The notes beneath the pieces are model-generated. The model worked only from the letters and a program-made list of their open reading frames with translations. It had not been told where the DNA came from and made no database searches. From contig NZ_QMDW01000008.1 in assembly GCF_003605635.1 (NCBI RefSeq), positions 62,001 through 126,000 of the forward strand: DNA of 64,000 nt, read 5' to 3'. Positions within the stretch are counted from its first letter, which is position 1. Every line of letters begins with the position of its first letter. A program made the translations under genes and the position numbers. The DNA is from Halonotius pteroides (GTDB lineage: Archaea > Halobacteriota > Halobacteria > Halobacteriales > Haloferacaceae). Below are positions 16,596 through 25,290 of the stretch, piece by piece.

Positions 16596-18800
16596 GTGGC
16601 CGAAAGCCAACTTGACAGAACGCTTGGCTTCACCGAGGCGATGACGCTGGGCGGCGGGACGATGATCGGGGCGGGGATCTTTATCCTGCCAGCGATCGCG
16701 GCTGAGGGGGCTGGACCGGCAAGCTCGATCTCGTTTGGGATCGCCGGTTTTGTCGCGCTGTTGGCCGCTCTTTCGCTTGCGGAGCTGGCGACCGGAATGC
16801 CGATCTCCGGCGGCAGCTACCACTACGTTAACCGCGGACTGGGGAGCTTCTTCGGCAGTATCGTCGGCTGGGGGATGTGGACCGGGCTTATGTTCGCCAG
16901 CGCGTTTTATATGGTCGGCTTCGGCCAGTATATCGTCGAATCGGTCGGCTTTCTGGACGGTCGGGCTCTAATCGTCCTGATCGGGATTCTCGGGCTCGGG
17001 CTCATTGTCGGCATGAACTACTACGGCACCGAGGAGTCAAGCGGTGCCCAGAACCTGATGATCGGCACCGAGTTCCTCATTGTGCTGATCTACACCGGGG
17101 TTGGCCTGTTTTTCATCGAGACGGCACACTTGGTTGACTTCGCGCCGACCGGCCCCTCGGGGATCGTCGCCACAACAGGCACCGTCTTCGTGACGTTTCT
17201 CGGCTTTGAGATCATCGCGACCGTCGCCGGCGAGATCAAGAAACCGGGGAAGCTCATCCCGTTGACGATGGTGCTGTCGGTCGTTGGGGTGACGATCCTC
17301 TATATGCTCATCATGATCGTCTCGACCGGCGTCATCCCGTATCAGGAACTCGGCGGCTCGCTGGTTCCGGTTGCCGACGTTGCGGTCGTGTTCTTGGGTT
17401 CGATCGGCGTGGTGGCGATCGTCTTTGCGGCAGTTATCGCCGCGATTTCGAGCTCGAACTCCTCGATCCTCGCGGCCTCGCGGGTGCTGTTTGCGATGGG
17501 GCGGGACAACCTGATGAGCGACTGGTTGAACGCGACCCACGACCGGTTTCACACACCTCACCGGGCGATCATCGCAACCGGTGGGGTGACCGCGGGGCTG
17601 ATCGGGATCGGCCTCGAGGTCGAGGCGATCGTCGCGCTGCTGGCCGAGGTAGCGAGTTTCAGCTTTCTGGTGACCTACGGGCTTGTCCACGTCTCGCTGG
17701 TCGTGTTCCGGCGGGCTGACCCGCCGGCGTACGATCCCGACTTCGCCGTTCCCGGGCTTTTCTATCCGATCGTCCCGATCCTCGGGGTCGCCCTGTCGGT
17801 GTTTGTCATCGCACAGATGACACGTCCCGTCCAGATTGTCGGAACAGGCATTGTCGCCCTTGGTGCGATCTGGTATCTCGTCTACGCCAGAACAAACAAT
17901 GTCGAAAGCGGGCTGCTCAGGGAGGCACTTCCCGGAGACGAGTCGGCGTATACCGTCCTTGTCCCGGTGGTAAATCCCCAGACACAGCGTGGACTGCTTG
18001 AGCTTGCCGCCGCGACCGCTGTGGCCAACGCCGACGACGGGAGGGCAGAGCTGGTCGTGCTCAACGTGCTCCGGGTTGCCGGTGACGACCGGCAGAACGT
18101 TGAGGCCGACCGGCTTGACCACCAACGCGACCTGTTGGAGACCGCCCGAAGTACCGTCGCTGAGATGGATGTCTCCCTACGAACACGGGCCCTGATCGGG
18201 CAGGATGTCGGCGAGACGATCTTGGAGGAAGTCAAATCGGAAGACGCCGATCAGGTTGTCGTCGGCTGGCGTGGCTCCTTTGCCGGCGGTGAGTACGCCT
18301 TCGGCTCAAATCTCGATCCCGTGCTCACCGACGCCCCCGCGGATGTAACGCTTGCCAGTCTGGGCCAGCTCCCGGTCGGCAACGTGACCGCACTTGTCGG
18401 CGACGGCCCCAATACCCCGGTCGCCGTCAGACGAGCCGCCGAGTTCGCCGCCCGCAGTGAGGGGAACACACAACCGACACTGCTCACCGTTCAGCTGACA
18501 GACGAGGAGACAGGAGCACCCGAACCGAGTGCTACTGCGAGACAACAGGGGAGAGAACAGATTACAGCCGTGGCCCAACGGGCCGGCCTCGACCCCGAGG
18601 AGTATACGCCGTCGGTGCTGGCCGGCGAAACCGTCGAATCGGCTGTCAGCGAGACACTCGACAAACAGGATCTGGTCTGTCTCGGCTTGTCGGATCGGTC
18701 TGCTCTCCGTGCGGATCGATCCGGCTCGATCGCCGAGCAGATTCACGAGCGGGCGTCGTGCAATGTTGCAATTTTCGAACGCGACACGACCGGTTCGTAG
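16596..18800 (+). CDS. APC-family amino-acid permease fused to C-terminal Usp domains
   Basis: 734 residues from a GTG. Residues about 1-430 form an APC transporter with about 12 helices; the first contains GGGTMIGAGIFILP, the family substrate-binding signature. Residues about 450-590 and 600-730 look like two Usp-type domains (YTVLVPVVNPQTQRGLLELA; final CNVAIFERDT). Such fusions are known in haloarchaea; the Usp part probably regulates transport through nucleotide binding. Substrate cannot be inferred. It is divergent from a free two-domain Usp. Confidence 0.9.
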   Translation: MAESQLDRTLGFTEAMTLGGGTMIGAGIFILPAIAAEGAGPASSISFGIAGFVALLAALSLAELATGMPISGGSYHYVNRGLGSFFGSIVGWGMWTGLMFASAFYMVGFGQYIVESVGFLDGRALIVLIGILGLGLIVGMNYYGTEESSGAQNLMIGTEFLIVLIYTGVGLFFIETAHLVDFAPTGPSGIVATTGTVFVTFLGFEIIATVAGEIKKPGKLIPLTMVLSVVGVTILYMLIMIVSTGVIPYQELGGSLVPVADVAVVFLGSIGVVAIVFAAVIAAISSSNSSILAASRVLFAMGRDNLMSDWLNATHDRFHTPHRAIIATGGVTAGLIGIGLEVEAIVALLAEVASFSFLVTYGLVHVSLVVFRRADPPAYDPDFAVPGLFYPIVPILGVALSVFVIAQMTRPVQIVGTGIVALGAIWYLVYARTNNVESGLLREALPGDESAYTVLVPVVNPQTQRGLLELAAATAVANADDGRAELVVLNVLRVAGDDRQNVEADRLDHQRDLLETARSTVAEMDVSLRTRALIGQDVGETILEEVKSEDADQVVVGWRGSFAGGEYAFGSNLDPVLTDAPADVTLASLGQLPVGNVTALVGDGPNTPVAVRRAAEFAARSEGNTQPTLLTVQLTDEETGAPEPSATARQQGREQITAVAQRAGLDPEEYTPSVLAGETVESAVSETLDKQDLVCLGLSDRSALRADRSGSIAEQIHERASCNVAIFERDTTGS

Positions 18801-18856
18801 CACAGGTGTGATGCGACAACAACGCGATCCGCTCAACAGTATCGACAGGTGGTCGA

Positions 18857-19483
18857 CTACGCAGTCACAAACTGTAGCAGCTCATCGCGTTTGGCAGCCC
18901 GGATGTGATGTTGTAGCGCGGTTCGAAGGCTGTCGATCCGGCCGGCCTTGGCGGTGATCGGCGCGATGACCTCCTCCTCGTACTGCTGCCACGGCGGAAA
19001 CAGCCCAAGGCGGTCACAGAGGTCGTTGAGCCGGTCGTCCGTGTCGTCGACTTTGTCCATCTTGTTGACCGCGACAACGGTTGGGATGCCGACTTCCTTC
19101 AGGAAATGGTACATCTCCACGTCGTGGGGGATCTCGCCGCGGTCGCTGTGGCGGTCGATGATGTCGATGACGCTCTTGCCGTCGACAACGAGGACGGCCG
19201 CCAGAATCGACTCGGCGTTATCCTCAATGTAGCGAACGATGTCGGTCTGAATCGCTTCGCGGTGCTCGCCCTCAACACCGGACATGAACCCGAACCCCGG
19301 TAGATCGGTGAACATGAAGCTCTGAGATGACCAATCGAAGTGGTTGGGCTCGCGGGTTACCCCGGGTTTCTGGCCTGTCGGCACGCTGTGACCTGTCAGC
19401 TCCCGCATGATCGTTGATTTCCCGACGTTTGACCGGCCGACCAACGCGATCTCGTCGTCACAGTCAGGGCGAGCTTCGAACAT
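18857..19483 (-). CDS. engB: GTP-binding protein EngB/YihA family
   Basis: 208 residues. G1 GRSNVGKST at 16-24, G3 DLPGFG and G4 NKMD are all present in the TrmE-Era-EngA-EngB-type order. The bacterial family is linked to large-subunit ribosome assembly; the haloarchaeal protein is annotated by similarity. The start [16 protein letters not shown] is close to the G1 motif, as normal for EngB. It is convergent with the permease gene and divergent from the SHOCT-type protein. Confidence 0.9.
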   Translation of the reverse strand: MFEARPDCDDEIALVGRSNVGKSTIMRELTGHSVPTGQKPGVTREPNHFDWSSQSFMFTDLPGFGFMSGVEGEHREAIQTDIVRYIEDNAESILAAVLVVDGKSVIDIIDRHSDRGEIPHDVEMYHFLKEVGIPTVVAVNKMDKVDDTDDRLNDLCDRLGLFPPWQQYEEEVIAPITAKAGRIDSLRTALQHHIRAAKRDELLQFVTA

Positions 19484-19597
19484 ACCGGCTCTCGGCGACC
19501 GGCAGGGAAACGGGTTGTGTTCGGTCGCTGGGTCGTTTTGAGAGCCTGTTACTCGGAAGCAAACAGATATTTGCCGATCGCCGGCCTATCAGTGGAT

Positions 19598-19990
19598 ATG
19601 AACTGGCGGAACGTCGCTCTGTATACGCTTCTCGGGCTCGGCGTGCTTGTCGCCATTCAGATCATCTTCTCGGTTATCGCTACGATCATCGGCATTGCGT
19701 GGGCGATCGCCAGCTCGCTTCTCACGTTGGCTGTCGTCGGGGCGATGTTCTACGGTGGGTTCAGACTCGTCTCGTGGTACCGTGGAGACAACAACGCGGG
19801 TGCCGGAACCGGCGACGTGAACGACGCGAACCGCCCGGCACCGAACCAACAGAGCCGTATCGACACAGTGAAACAACGCTACGCCGACGGTAAGCTCTCA
19901 GACGCCGAGTTCGAACGCCAACTGGAGCGGGAGCTTGATGGCCTTGATATCGACAGCAGCAACCGCGAACGCAGCCGTGAGTACGAGTAA
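19598..19990 (+). CDS. Membrane protein with C-terminal SHOCT-like domain
   Basis: 130 residues from the ATG at 19598. Two hydrophobic segments (VALYTLLGLGVLVAIQIIF; LLTLAVVGAMFYGGF) are followed by an acidic linker and RYADGKLSDAEFERQLE, the SHOCT oligomerisation motif. The frame extends upstream to 19517, but that part lacks the expected topology. Function is unknown. The next gene's preferred start is 20 nt downstream. Confidence 0.75.
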   Translation: MNWRNVALYTLLGLGVLVAIQIIFSVIATIIGIAWAIASSLLTLAVVGAMFYGGFRLVSWYRGDNNAGAGTGDVNDANRPAPNQQSRIDTVKQRYADGKLSDAEFERQLERELDGLDIDSSNRERSREYE

Positions 19991-20009
19991 CGGCTCCGAA
20001 CCCCCACCT

Positions 20010-20729
20010 ATGGTGAATCTATCCAAACCTGACCTCCGCGAACGCATCTGGGATCTCCTCGAAGCCGAAGGAATCGCCCGATTTCCGTTTCCGCCGCACG
20101 GCCGCATCCCCAACGTCGCCGACGCCAGCGACGCCGCCGACCGACTGGCCGACACCGACGCGTGGGCCGCCGCCGACACGCTGAAATGCAATCCTGACGC
20201 CCCGCAGTTGCCGGTGCGCCGTCAGGCCCTCCGCGAGGGGAAAACGGTCTACATGGCTGTCCCGCGGCTCAGCGAGGCCAAACCGTTTCTTCGACTCGCA
20301 CCCGACGAGGTCGACGACATCGACGATGCGACGACGGTCTCAGGCTCATCGAAACACGGCGTCCCCGTCGATCCCGAGGCGATGCCGCAGATCGACCTCA
20401 TCGTCGCCGGCAGCGTCGCCGTTGACACCGCTGGCAATCGCGTCGGCAAAGGTGAGGGATTCAGCGATCTCGAATTCGCCGTCTTGCGCGGCTTCGACCG
20501 CGTTGACGCCGATACCACCGTCGCCACGACCGTCCACGATAGTCAAATTGTCAACGATGGCGACATTAAGCCCGACCGTCACGACGTACCGCTAGATCTG
20601 GTCGTGACGCCGACACGAACGATTTCGACTAAAACGGCCGCCGAGCGGCCGGCCGGGCTCTACTGGGATGATATCGCTACCGAGAAAATCGACGAGATTC
20701 CCGTATTGGAACGGCTCCAGCCCGAGTAG
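20010..20729 (+). CDS. 5-formyltetrahydrofolate cyclo-ligase family protein
   Basis: 239 residues from the ATG at 20010 (MVNLSKPDLRERIWDLLE); an earlier ATG at 19935 would overlap the previous gene by 56 nt. The protein matches the 5-FTHF cyclo-ligase-like fold: RIPNVADASDAADRL, KTVYMAVPRL and IDLIVAGSVAVD...GKGEGFSDLEF, the last being the nucleotide/folate site. The reaction would convert 5-formyl-THF to methenyl-THF using ATP. Distant archaeal members may have another substrate. Confidence 0.82.
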   Translation: MVNLSKPDLRERIWDLLEAEGIARFPFPPHGRIPNVADASDAADRLADTDAWAAADTLKCNPDAPQLPVRRQALREGKTVYMAVPRLSEAKPFLRLAPDEVDDIDDATTVSGSSKHGVPVDPEAMPQIDLIVAGSVAVDTAGNRVGKGEGFSDLEFAVLRGFDRVDADTTVATTVHDSQIVNDGDIKPDRHDVPLDLVVTPTRTISTKTAAERPAGLYWDDIATEKIDEIPVLERLQPE

Positions 20730-20744
20730 AGCGTGTCGCCGTGT

Positions 20745-21716
20745 TCAGGCGTCCCGCGACGGGAGTTCCGGCTCGTAGCCGACCGCATCAATCGCTAACG
20801 CAAGCACCTCATCGATACCCTCCTCCTCGGTGATACTCATGTAGGCGTCAGCCTCGACATCGGTCGAACGGTCGCTCTTGTTGCAGATCGTCAGCACCGG
20901 AATATCGCGGTCGGCAAACCGGTCGACGACGGCAGCCTGCAGTTCCAACTGTACGTCCAATGGGTAGCCGCAGTCGCCGGAGGCATCGACGAAAAACAGC
21001 ACCGTGTCGGCCAGATGTTCAAGCGCGCCGGCAGCCTGTCGCTCGATATCGTTGCGCTCGTCTTCCGGGCGATCGAGCAGCCCAGGCGTGTCGATCAGTT
21101 GATAGCGGATGTGGTCGCGTTCGAGGTGGCCAACTTGGACGCCGCGGGTCGTGAAGGGGTACTCCGCGATCTCGTTTGAGGCCCGCGTCACGTGGTTGAC
21201 AAAGGAGGATTTGCCGACGTTTGGGTAGCCGGCGATGACGATCGCTGGTTCGTCAGGGCGGATGTCAGGGATCGTCTTCAGCTGGTCGCGGGCGTCGCCG
21301 ACCGCCCGGAGGTCGGCTTTGATCTCGTCCATGATGTCGGCGATGCGGGCGAAGGCCTGCTTGCGATGCTTGCGGGCGGTGTCAGAGTCGGTTTTGCGGA
21401 GTTTTGACTGGTACTCACGGCCCAACTCCTCGATCTGCCGGCTGGCCCAGGTGACCTCAGAAAGCGATTGGCGGAGCTCGTTGACATCGACGATGGCGTC
21501 GGCGAGTTCGTAATAGAAGGGATCAATGTAGTCGAAATCCGGCCACGCCGTGACGACGTTTTCGAGGTTATCGGAGGTAATGTTGACCGCGACGGTCAGC
21601 ATCGACTGCTGTGCCTCAAGGCCGCCTTTGGCGTTGCCCGCGCGGGCGGCCCGCGAGAAGGCCTTATCAAGGAGCTCCTCCGACCGGGGAGCTGTAGGGA
21701 GGTTCTCGAAAATCAT
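20745..21716 (-). CDS. NOG1-family GTPase
   Basis: 323 residues. An N-terminal NOG1 helical domain (about 1-155, MIFENLPTAPRSEELLDKAF) precedes the G domain with G1 GYPNVGKSS, G3 DTPGLL and G4 NKSD. NOG1 proteins act in 60S/50S ribosomal subunit biogenesis. The gene is convergent with the cyclo-ligase gene (15 nt apart). Confidence 0.93.
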   Translation of the reverse strand: MIFENLPTAPRSEELLDKAFSRAARAGNAKGGLEAQQSMLTVAVNITSDNLENVVTAWPDFDYIDPFYYELADAIVDVNELRQSLSEVTWASRQIEELGREYQSKLRKTDSDTARKHRKQAFARIADIMDEIKADLRAVGDARDQLKTIPDIRPDEPAIVIAGYPNVGKSSFVNHVTRASNEIAEYPFTTRGVQVGHLERDHIRYQLIDTPGLLDRPEDERNDIERQAAGALEHLADTVLFFVDASGDCGYPLDVQLELQAAVVDRFADRDIPVLTICNKSDRSTDVEADAYMSITEEEGIDEVLALAIDAVGYEPELPSRDA

Positions 21717-21833
21717 TTCTGGAGCCTACAGCCCCAACGCCTAAAAGCACGTTCGTTCGCGGTGTTACACCGGATACGGTCGTTCGGCCGGCCCGATCAC
21801 AACCGGTATGACGGGCGCGGGTGAAAATGGCGT

Positions 21834-22286
21834 ATGCTTGAAGTCGGCGATTCAGCCCCGGCAGTCACAGCACGCAATCAGCACGGCGAGACGGTATCGC
21901 TCAGTTTTGACGACCCAACGGTCGTCTTCTTCTATCCAAAGGATTTCACCGGCGGCTGTACGGTCGAAGCAACCGAGTTCCAAGCGGCCCTCCCAGAGTT
22001 TCGGGAGGTTGGCATCGGCGTCTATGGTGTCTCAATGGATGGCGTCGAAAGCCACGCTGACTTCGCTGATGCGGAGGGGATCATCTTCGACCTGCTCGCC
22101 GATCCTGACGGCGACCTCGCTGACGCCTTTGGCCTCGCTACCGGCAACGGACACACCGACCGCCGAACGGTCGTGCTCGCAGACGGCGAAGTGGTCTCGG
22201 TGTATGATCCGGATGTGGCTGATCCATCGGGACACGCCCGTGAAGTGTTGCGAGACACACGAAACAAGTTCGTTCGGGGCGGCTAA
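21834..22286 (+). CDS. Peroxiredoxin, Bcp/AhpC type
   Basis: 150 residues. The peroxidatic Cys42 is in FTGGCTVEATEFQ, corresponding to the Bcp motif. I see no second Cys, so it would be a 1-Cys enzyme resolved by an external thiol. The thioredoxin-like fold is shown by VVFFYPKDF and GVYGVSMDGVESH. It reduces peroxides in the cytoplasm. It stands alone, with a 250-nt spacer before the next gene that holds no other feature I can identify. Confidence 0.9.
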   Translation: MLEVGDSAPAVTARNQHGETVSLSFDDPTVVFFYPKDFTGGCTVEATEFQAALPEFREVGIGVYGVSMDGVESHADFADAEGIIFDLLADPDGDLADAFGLATGNGHTDRRTVVLADGEVVSVYDPDVADPSGHAREVLRDTRNKFVRGG

Positions 22287-22536
22287 CGACTACCGCCGTT
22301 GTGTGGTCAGTTGTATGTTACACGCTCACGAATAGAAATGGTCGATGCGGAAACGACAGCCGACCACAGGCTGGTCAGTAGAGTTGGGTGTCGGTCACGC
22401 TACCGACGCTGTTGGGCTTGATCGCGGCGACAACGGGATCAGCTGTGGCGTGTATGACCGCATAAATATTCACACATACAAACATGTTAGACCAAAATCA
22501 TTATCTTTTTCATTAGTACTCCCATAGTATGGTAAG

Positions 22537-23811
22537 ATGGCACAGTCTCCCTCACCGGACACAGCAGACTATCTGTATTCGCTCGCAAACCGCGGCGAGT
22601 ACGGGGAGCTGATCCGTCATATCCGGGATCACGACAACCAACACGTCCGCTACGGCGCGGCCGGGATCGTAGCCGAATCGGCCGACGCATTCGCCGAGAC
22701 GGTAACGCCACAAACCCAACAGGCACTCATCGGCTGTGTTCTCTCCGAGCCATCCGATGCGGTTCGGGCCAACATCCTCAACGTCTTGCTCACCGTTGAC
22801 GAATCAACGTTCGATACCATTATTACGCGGCTGGAGGCCGACCCGGAGTCGACGCCGACGGAGAGACCGTATCCGCTCATCCTGACGAAGTGGCATTCGT
22901 CAGGCCGGCCGTCGCTGCGGTTTCTGGCCGTCGTTGGCTTCGGCCGCGTGGGAAGTCAAAGCACGATCAACAAACTCCGCACGACCCTCTCACGGGAGAC
23001 GGATCTCCGCGTGCTCAGACGGGCGATCGAAGCGGCCGGCACCGTTGGCGATGAGACATTTGTGAGCCCGATCCAAGATCACCTGCGGGCCGACAACGAC
23101 GAATTCCAGCAGGCCGCCAACAGCAAGCAGATTGCGGCGGTCAAGGAGGCCGCGGTCGAAGCCCTCGTCGAGATCGGCACCAACGCAGCCTATGAGGCCC
23201 TCGTAACAGCCTCCAGAAGCACCGACGACGAGCTGAAAGAGCAGGTAATCGGCAAGATCGGGCGGTTCGGAGCCCAAGAGACGGTTGATCTGGTCGTCGA
23301 CGAGCTGGACGACGACTCGAATGAGTCGATACGCGAGGAGGCGGCGGAAGGCGTTATCACGACGTTCACCGAAACGGAGTTCGACGAGGGTGATGCGGTT
23401 CGCCAGCAGGCCATCGAGAAGATCGCCGAGGATGTCTCAACTGATGTCTCCGAGGAGTTTGCCTCGATCGTCGAGGAGTCGCCACACAGATTAGAGCAGC
23501 GCAACGCCGCTTGGCTGCTGGGCCAACTGGAGGGGTCGAGTGAGAAAGCGGTCGACTCGTTGGTCGATACGCTGGACGACGACGACCCTGACCTCAGACG
23601 GATCGCCTCAGCAAGCCTCACTAAGCTTGATCAAGCCACGGTTGAGGGGAAAATCGAGACGTTCCTTGAGACGGTCGACGAGGACACTGAGGCGCACACA
23701 CTGGCCTCATTTGTCAAGTCGAATCTCCATGACACTGCTGCGGAGGCAAAAAAGGAGTTAGTTGAGTATACCCACGTCACAAGCCCCAGCGACTACACCT
23801 CATCCGAATAA
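22537..23811 (+). CDS. HEAT-repeat protein
   Basis: 424 residues built of about ten HEAT or PBS-lyase-like helical repeats (for example HVRYGAAGIVAESADAF, VKEAAVEALVEIGTNAAYEA, QRNAAWLLGQLEGSSEKAVD). There is no signal or membrane segment. The fold binds proteins; no catalytic site is visible. An AT-rich stretch at 22470-22535 probably holds its promoter. Its last 85 residues recur as a decayed copy immediately downstream (23882-24187). Confidence 0.85.
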   Translation: MAQSPSPDTADYLYSLANRGEYGELIRHIRDHDNQHVRYGAAGIVAESADAFAETVTPQTQQALIGCVLSEPSDAVRANILNVLLTVDESTFDTIITRLEADPESTPTERPYPLILTKWHSSGRPSLRFLAVVGFGRVGSQSTINKLRTTLSRETDLRVLRRAIEAAGTVGDETFVSPIQDHLRADNDEFQQAANSKQIAAVKEAAVEALVEIGTNAAYEALVTASRSTDDELKEQVIGKIGRFGAQETVDLVVDELDDDSNESIREEAAEGVITTFTETEFDEGDAVRQQAIEKIAEDVSTDVSEEFASIVEESPHRLEQRNAAWLLGQLEGSSEKAVDSLVDTLDDDDPDLRRIASASLTKLDQATVEGKIETFLETVDEDTEAHTLASFVKSNLHDTAAEAKKELVEYTHVTSPSDYTSSE

Positions 23812-23881
23812 GCGAGGCGTCGAAGTGAAAACGCTCACACCCATGGCCAAGTGCAGCGGCGACACAACGAGGCTATAGAAC

Positions 23882-24187
23882 GTGGTCATTCGGTTCGGCA
23901 GCGCACGTTCGAGCGAGGATGCAGCGTCATATTTGATTGCTGCCCTCCAGACGGACGATGCCTATCTCGGACAGATCGCCGCAGCCAGCCTGACACAGCT
24001 TGAAAGCACCGAGGTGGACTCCGAGATCGAATCGGTGTTCGAGACGGCCGACGAGGACACCGAGGTGCATGCGCTTGCGTCCTTCGTGCAGTCGGCTCTC
24101 TAAAACACCGCCGCGGGGGCGAAAAAAGAGCTGGTCGAGTACACGCATGTCGTCGAACCGAGTGACTACGAGACGGCTAGTGCGTAG
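23882..24187 (+). pseudogene. Decayed partial copy of the HEAT-repeat gene
   Basis: The frame from GTG 23882 gives 73 residues that align with the C-terminus of the upstream HEAT protein (TQLESTEVDSEIESVFETAD against TKLDQATVEGKIETFLETVD), then meets TAA at 24101-24103. After that stop the same frame continues KKELVEYTHVVEPSDYE, matching KKELVEYTHVTSPSDYT of the intact gene, to a TAG at 24185-24187. One nonsense change (CAA or AAA to TAA) plus loss of the 5' part explains it. Confidence 0.85.
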
Positions 24188-24383
24188 CCCATAGCTGAGC
24201 AACCAGAGAGATCGCACTGCCGGCGGCGAGCACCGCACCGACAACGAATGGGGCGTCAGTGCCAGCGGTCGACTGATACATCGTCAGCAGTCCGACAACG
24301 ACCCCCAAACCGCTCAGAGACGCTTTCAGGAGCCGTGTCGACCCGACACCGGAGTCCTTCTCGTATGTGTCGCGGCTGCTCAT
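24177..24383 (-). CDS. Small two-helix membrane protein, unknown function
   Basis: 68 residues from the ATG at 24383 (MSSRDTYEKDSGVG). Two hydrophobic segments (ASLSGLGVVVGLLTMY; PFVVGAVLAAGSAISLVAQL). Its 3' end overlaps the end of the HEAT pseudogene on the other strand by 11 nt. No family is recognised. Confidence 0.55.
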   Translation of the reverse strand: MSSRDTYEKDSGVGSTRLLKASLSGLGVVVGLLTMYQSTAGTDAPFVVGAVLAAGSAISLVAQLWATH

Positions 24384-24471
24384 AGCAGAGATACGAAACA
24401 AATCCTCCTAACAGCTTATACGTCGATGCGTACAGTTAGCTCACGCGCAACTGTGCTACTGAGATCGGTGC

Positions 24472-24906
24472 TCACGAGATCGCCGCTCGCTCGCTGCTCG
24501 TGTCGCCGACGACTTCGATATCGATATGGACGCGCTCATAAGGGATGACAGGGCGTTTCGCTCGACCGTCGCTCTCGAAGTAAATGATATCGTGATCGGC
24601 CAGCACTGCCACGTCACTGTGAACCTCCGAGTAGTTCCGATTGAGGCGGTCAGCAAGGTCGCTGATGCTGTCCGGCGGTGCGGTCATGATCGACCGCATG
24701 ACTTCGAGGCGTCGCTCCGTGAGCAACTGTCTGATATCGGCCACCCTGTCGAATGACCGAATGGCCTCCTCGGCTGAATCCTCTCCGTCAAGCTGTGTCA
24801 CCGCGGCATCAACCATCGACGCGACCGAACCGACCGTGATTCGAAGCGTCTCAGGGTAGCTTTCAGCACCGTTCGCGGCCAGTTCCGTGGGATTACTCTC
24901 TGTCAT
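24472..24906 (-). CDS. Winged-helix antitoxin/regulator (TumA / HVO_A0114-like)
   Basis: 144 residues from the ATG at 24906. A winged HTH lies at about 65-125 (LTERRLEVMRSIMTAPPDSISDLADRL, then YSEVHSDVAVLADHDIIYFE). The C-terminal PVIPYERVHIDIEV is typical of the HVO_A0114 family. It overlaps by 14 nt the small gene just upstream, which looks like a TumE toxin. In this type II arrangement the HTH protein neutralises the toxin and represses the operon. The repeats at 25208-25258 are its probable operators. Confidence 0.82.
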   Translation of the reverse strand: MTESNPTELAANGAESYPETLRITVGSVASMVDAAVTQLDGEDSAEEAIRSFDRVADIRQLLTERRLEVMRSIMTAPPDSISDLADRLNRNYSEVHSDVAVLADHDIIYFESDGRAKRPVIPYERVHIDIEVVGDTSSERAAIS

Positions 24907-25201
24907 TGGCTCGTATCTCCGTTTCGAAGCGGGTGAGGTGTGTTTCGAGGTCAACAAATTCGATAGCTATCACCGACTCCTCGCCACCAATCCAAGCATG
25001 TCGGTGGTGGTACCCCGCGCCGTGGGTTGGTATCCGTGTGTTGTCGTAGCGGAGGAACTCGGCTCCGGTCTCGGGATCGTAGTGTTGGAACCGATAGTTT
25101 ACACCACCGGGGTACTCCGAACTCTCGACGGCGAAAAGCCTGACACGTTCTCCGTTGGGCAGCATCATCGCCGTGTCAACGAGCACATCGCCGTCGGCCA
25201 T
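24893..25201 (-). CDS. TumE-like (DUF6516) toxin
   Basis: 102 residues. MLPNGERVRLFAVESSEYPGGVNYRFQHYDPETG and the following Tyr/Asp-rich blocks (RYDNTRIPTHGAGYHHRHAW) fit the TumE/DUF6516 family of small toxins that pair with HTH antitoxins. The ATG at 25201 is about 30 nt from a TATA-like TTTTAT, so the mRNA is near leaderless. It is first in the operon and overlaps the antitoxin gene. The family is proposed to act on RNA; the exact target is not shown here. Confidence 0.8.
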   Translation of the reverse strand: MADGDVLVDTAMMLPNGERVRLFAVESSEYPGGVNYRFQHYDPETGAEFLRYDNTRIPTHGAGYHHRHAWIGGEESVIAIEFVDLETHLTRFETEIRANDRE

Positions 25202-25207
25202 CCGTAC

Positions 25208-25258
25208 TATTGGGTAGTACCCTATATGAAATAAAAGTATTGGGTTATGCCCTATATG
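25208..25258 (-). promoter_or_regulatory. Promoter and paired operators of the TumE/TumA operon
   Basis: Two 21-bp copies at 25208-25228 and 25238-25258 match at 18 of 21 positions and are spaced exactly 30 bp, about three helical turns. The first contains the perfect palindrome GGGTAGTACCC, the second GGGTTATGCCC. Between them on the minus strand lies the TATA element TTTTAT (25231-25236). One copy covers the transcription start, the other the BRE side. This is a good layout for autorepression by the HTH protein. Confidence 0.72.
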
Positions 25259-25290
25259 TCAGCGACGTACGCTATCGGCGTGATACCGAC

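Noticed and set aside
23500-24200. Possible sequencing frameshift making the HEAT copy one long gene
   Set aside because: The intact gene ends with its own TAA and a normal C-terminus. The downstream copy repeats that same C-terminus, so this is a duplication and not a split gene.
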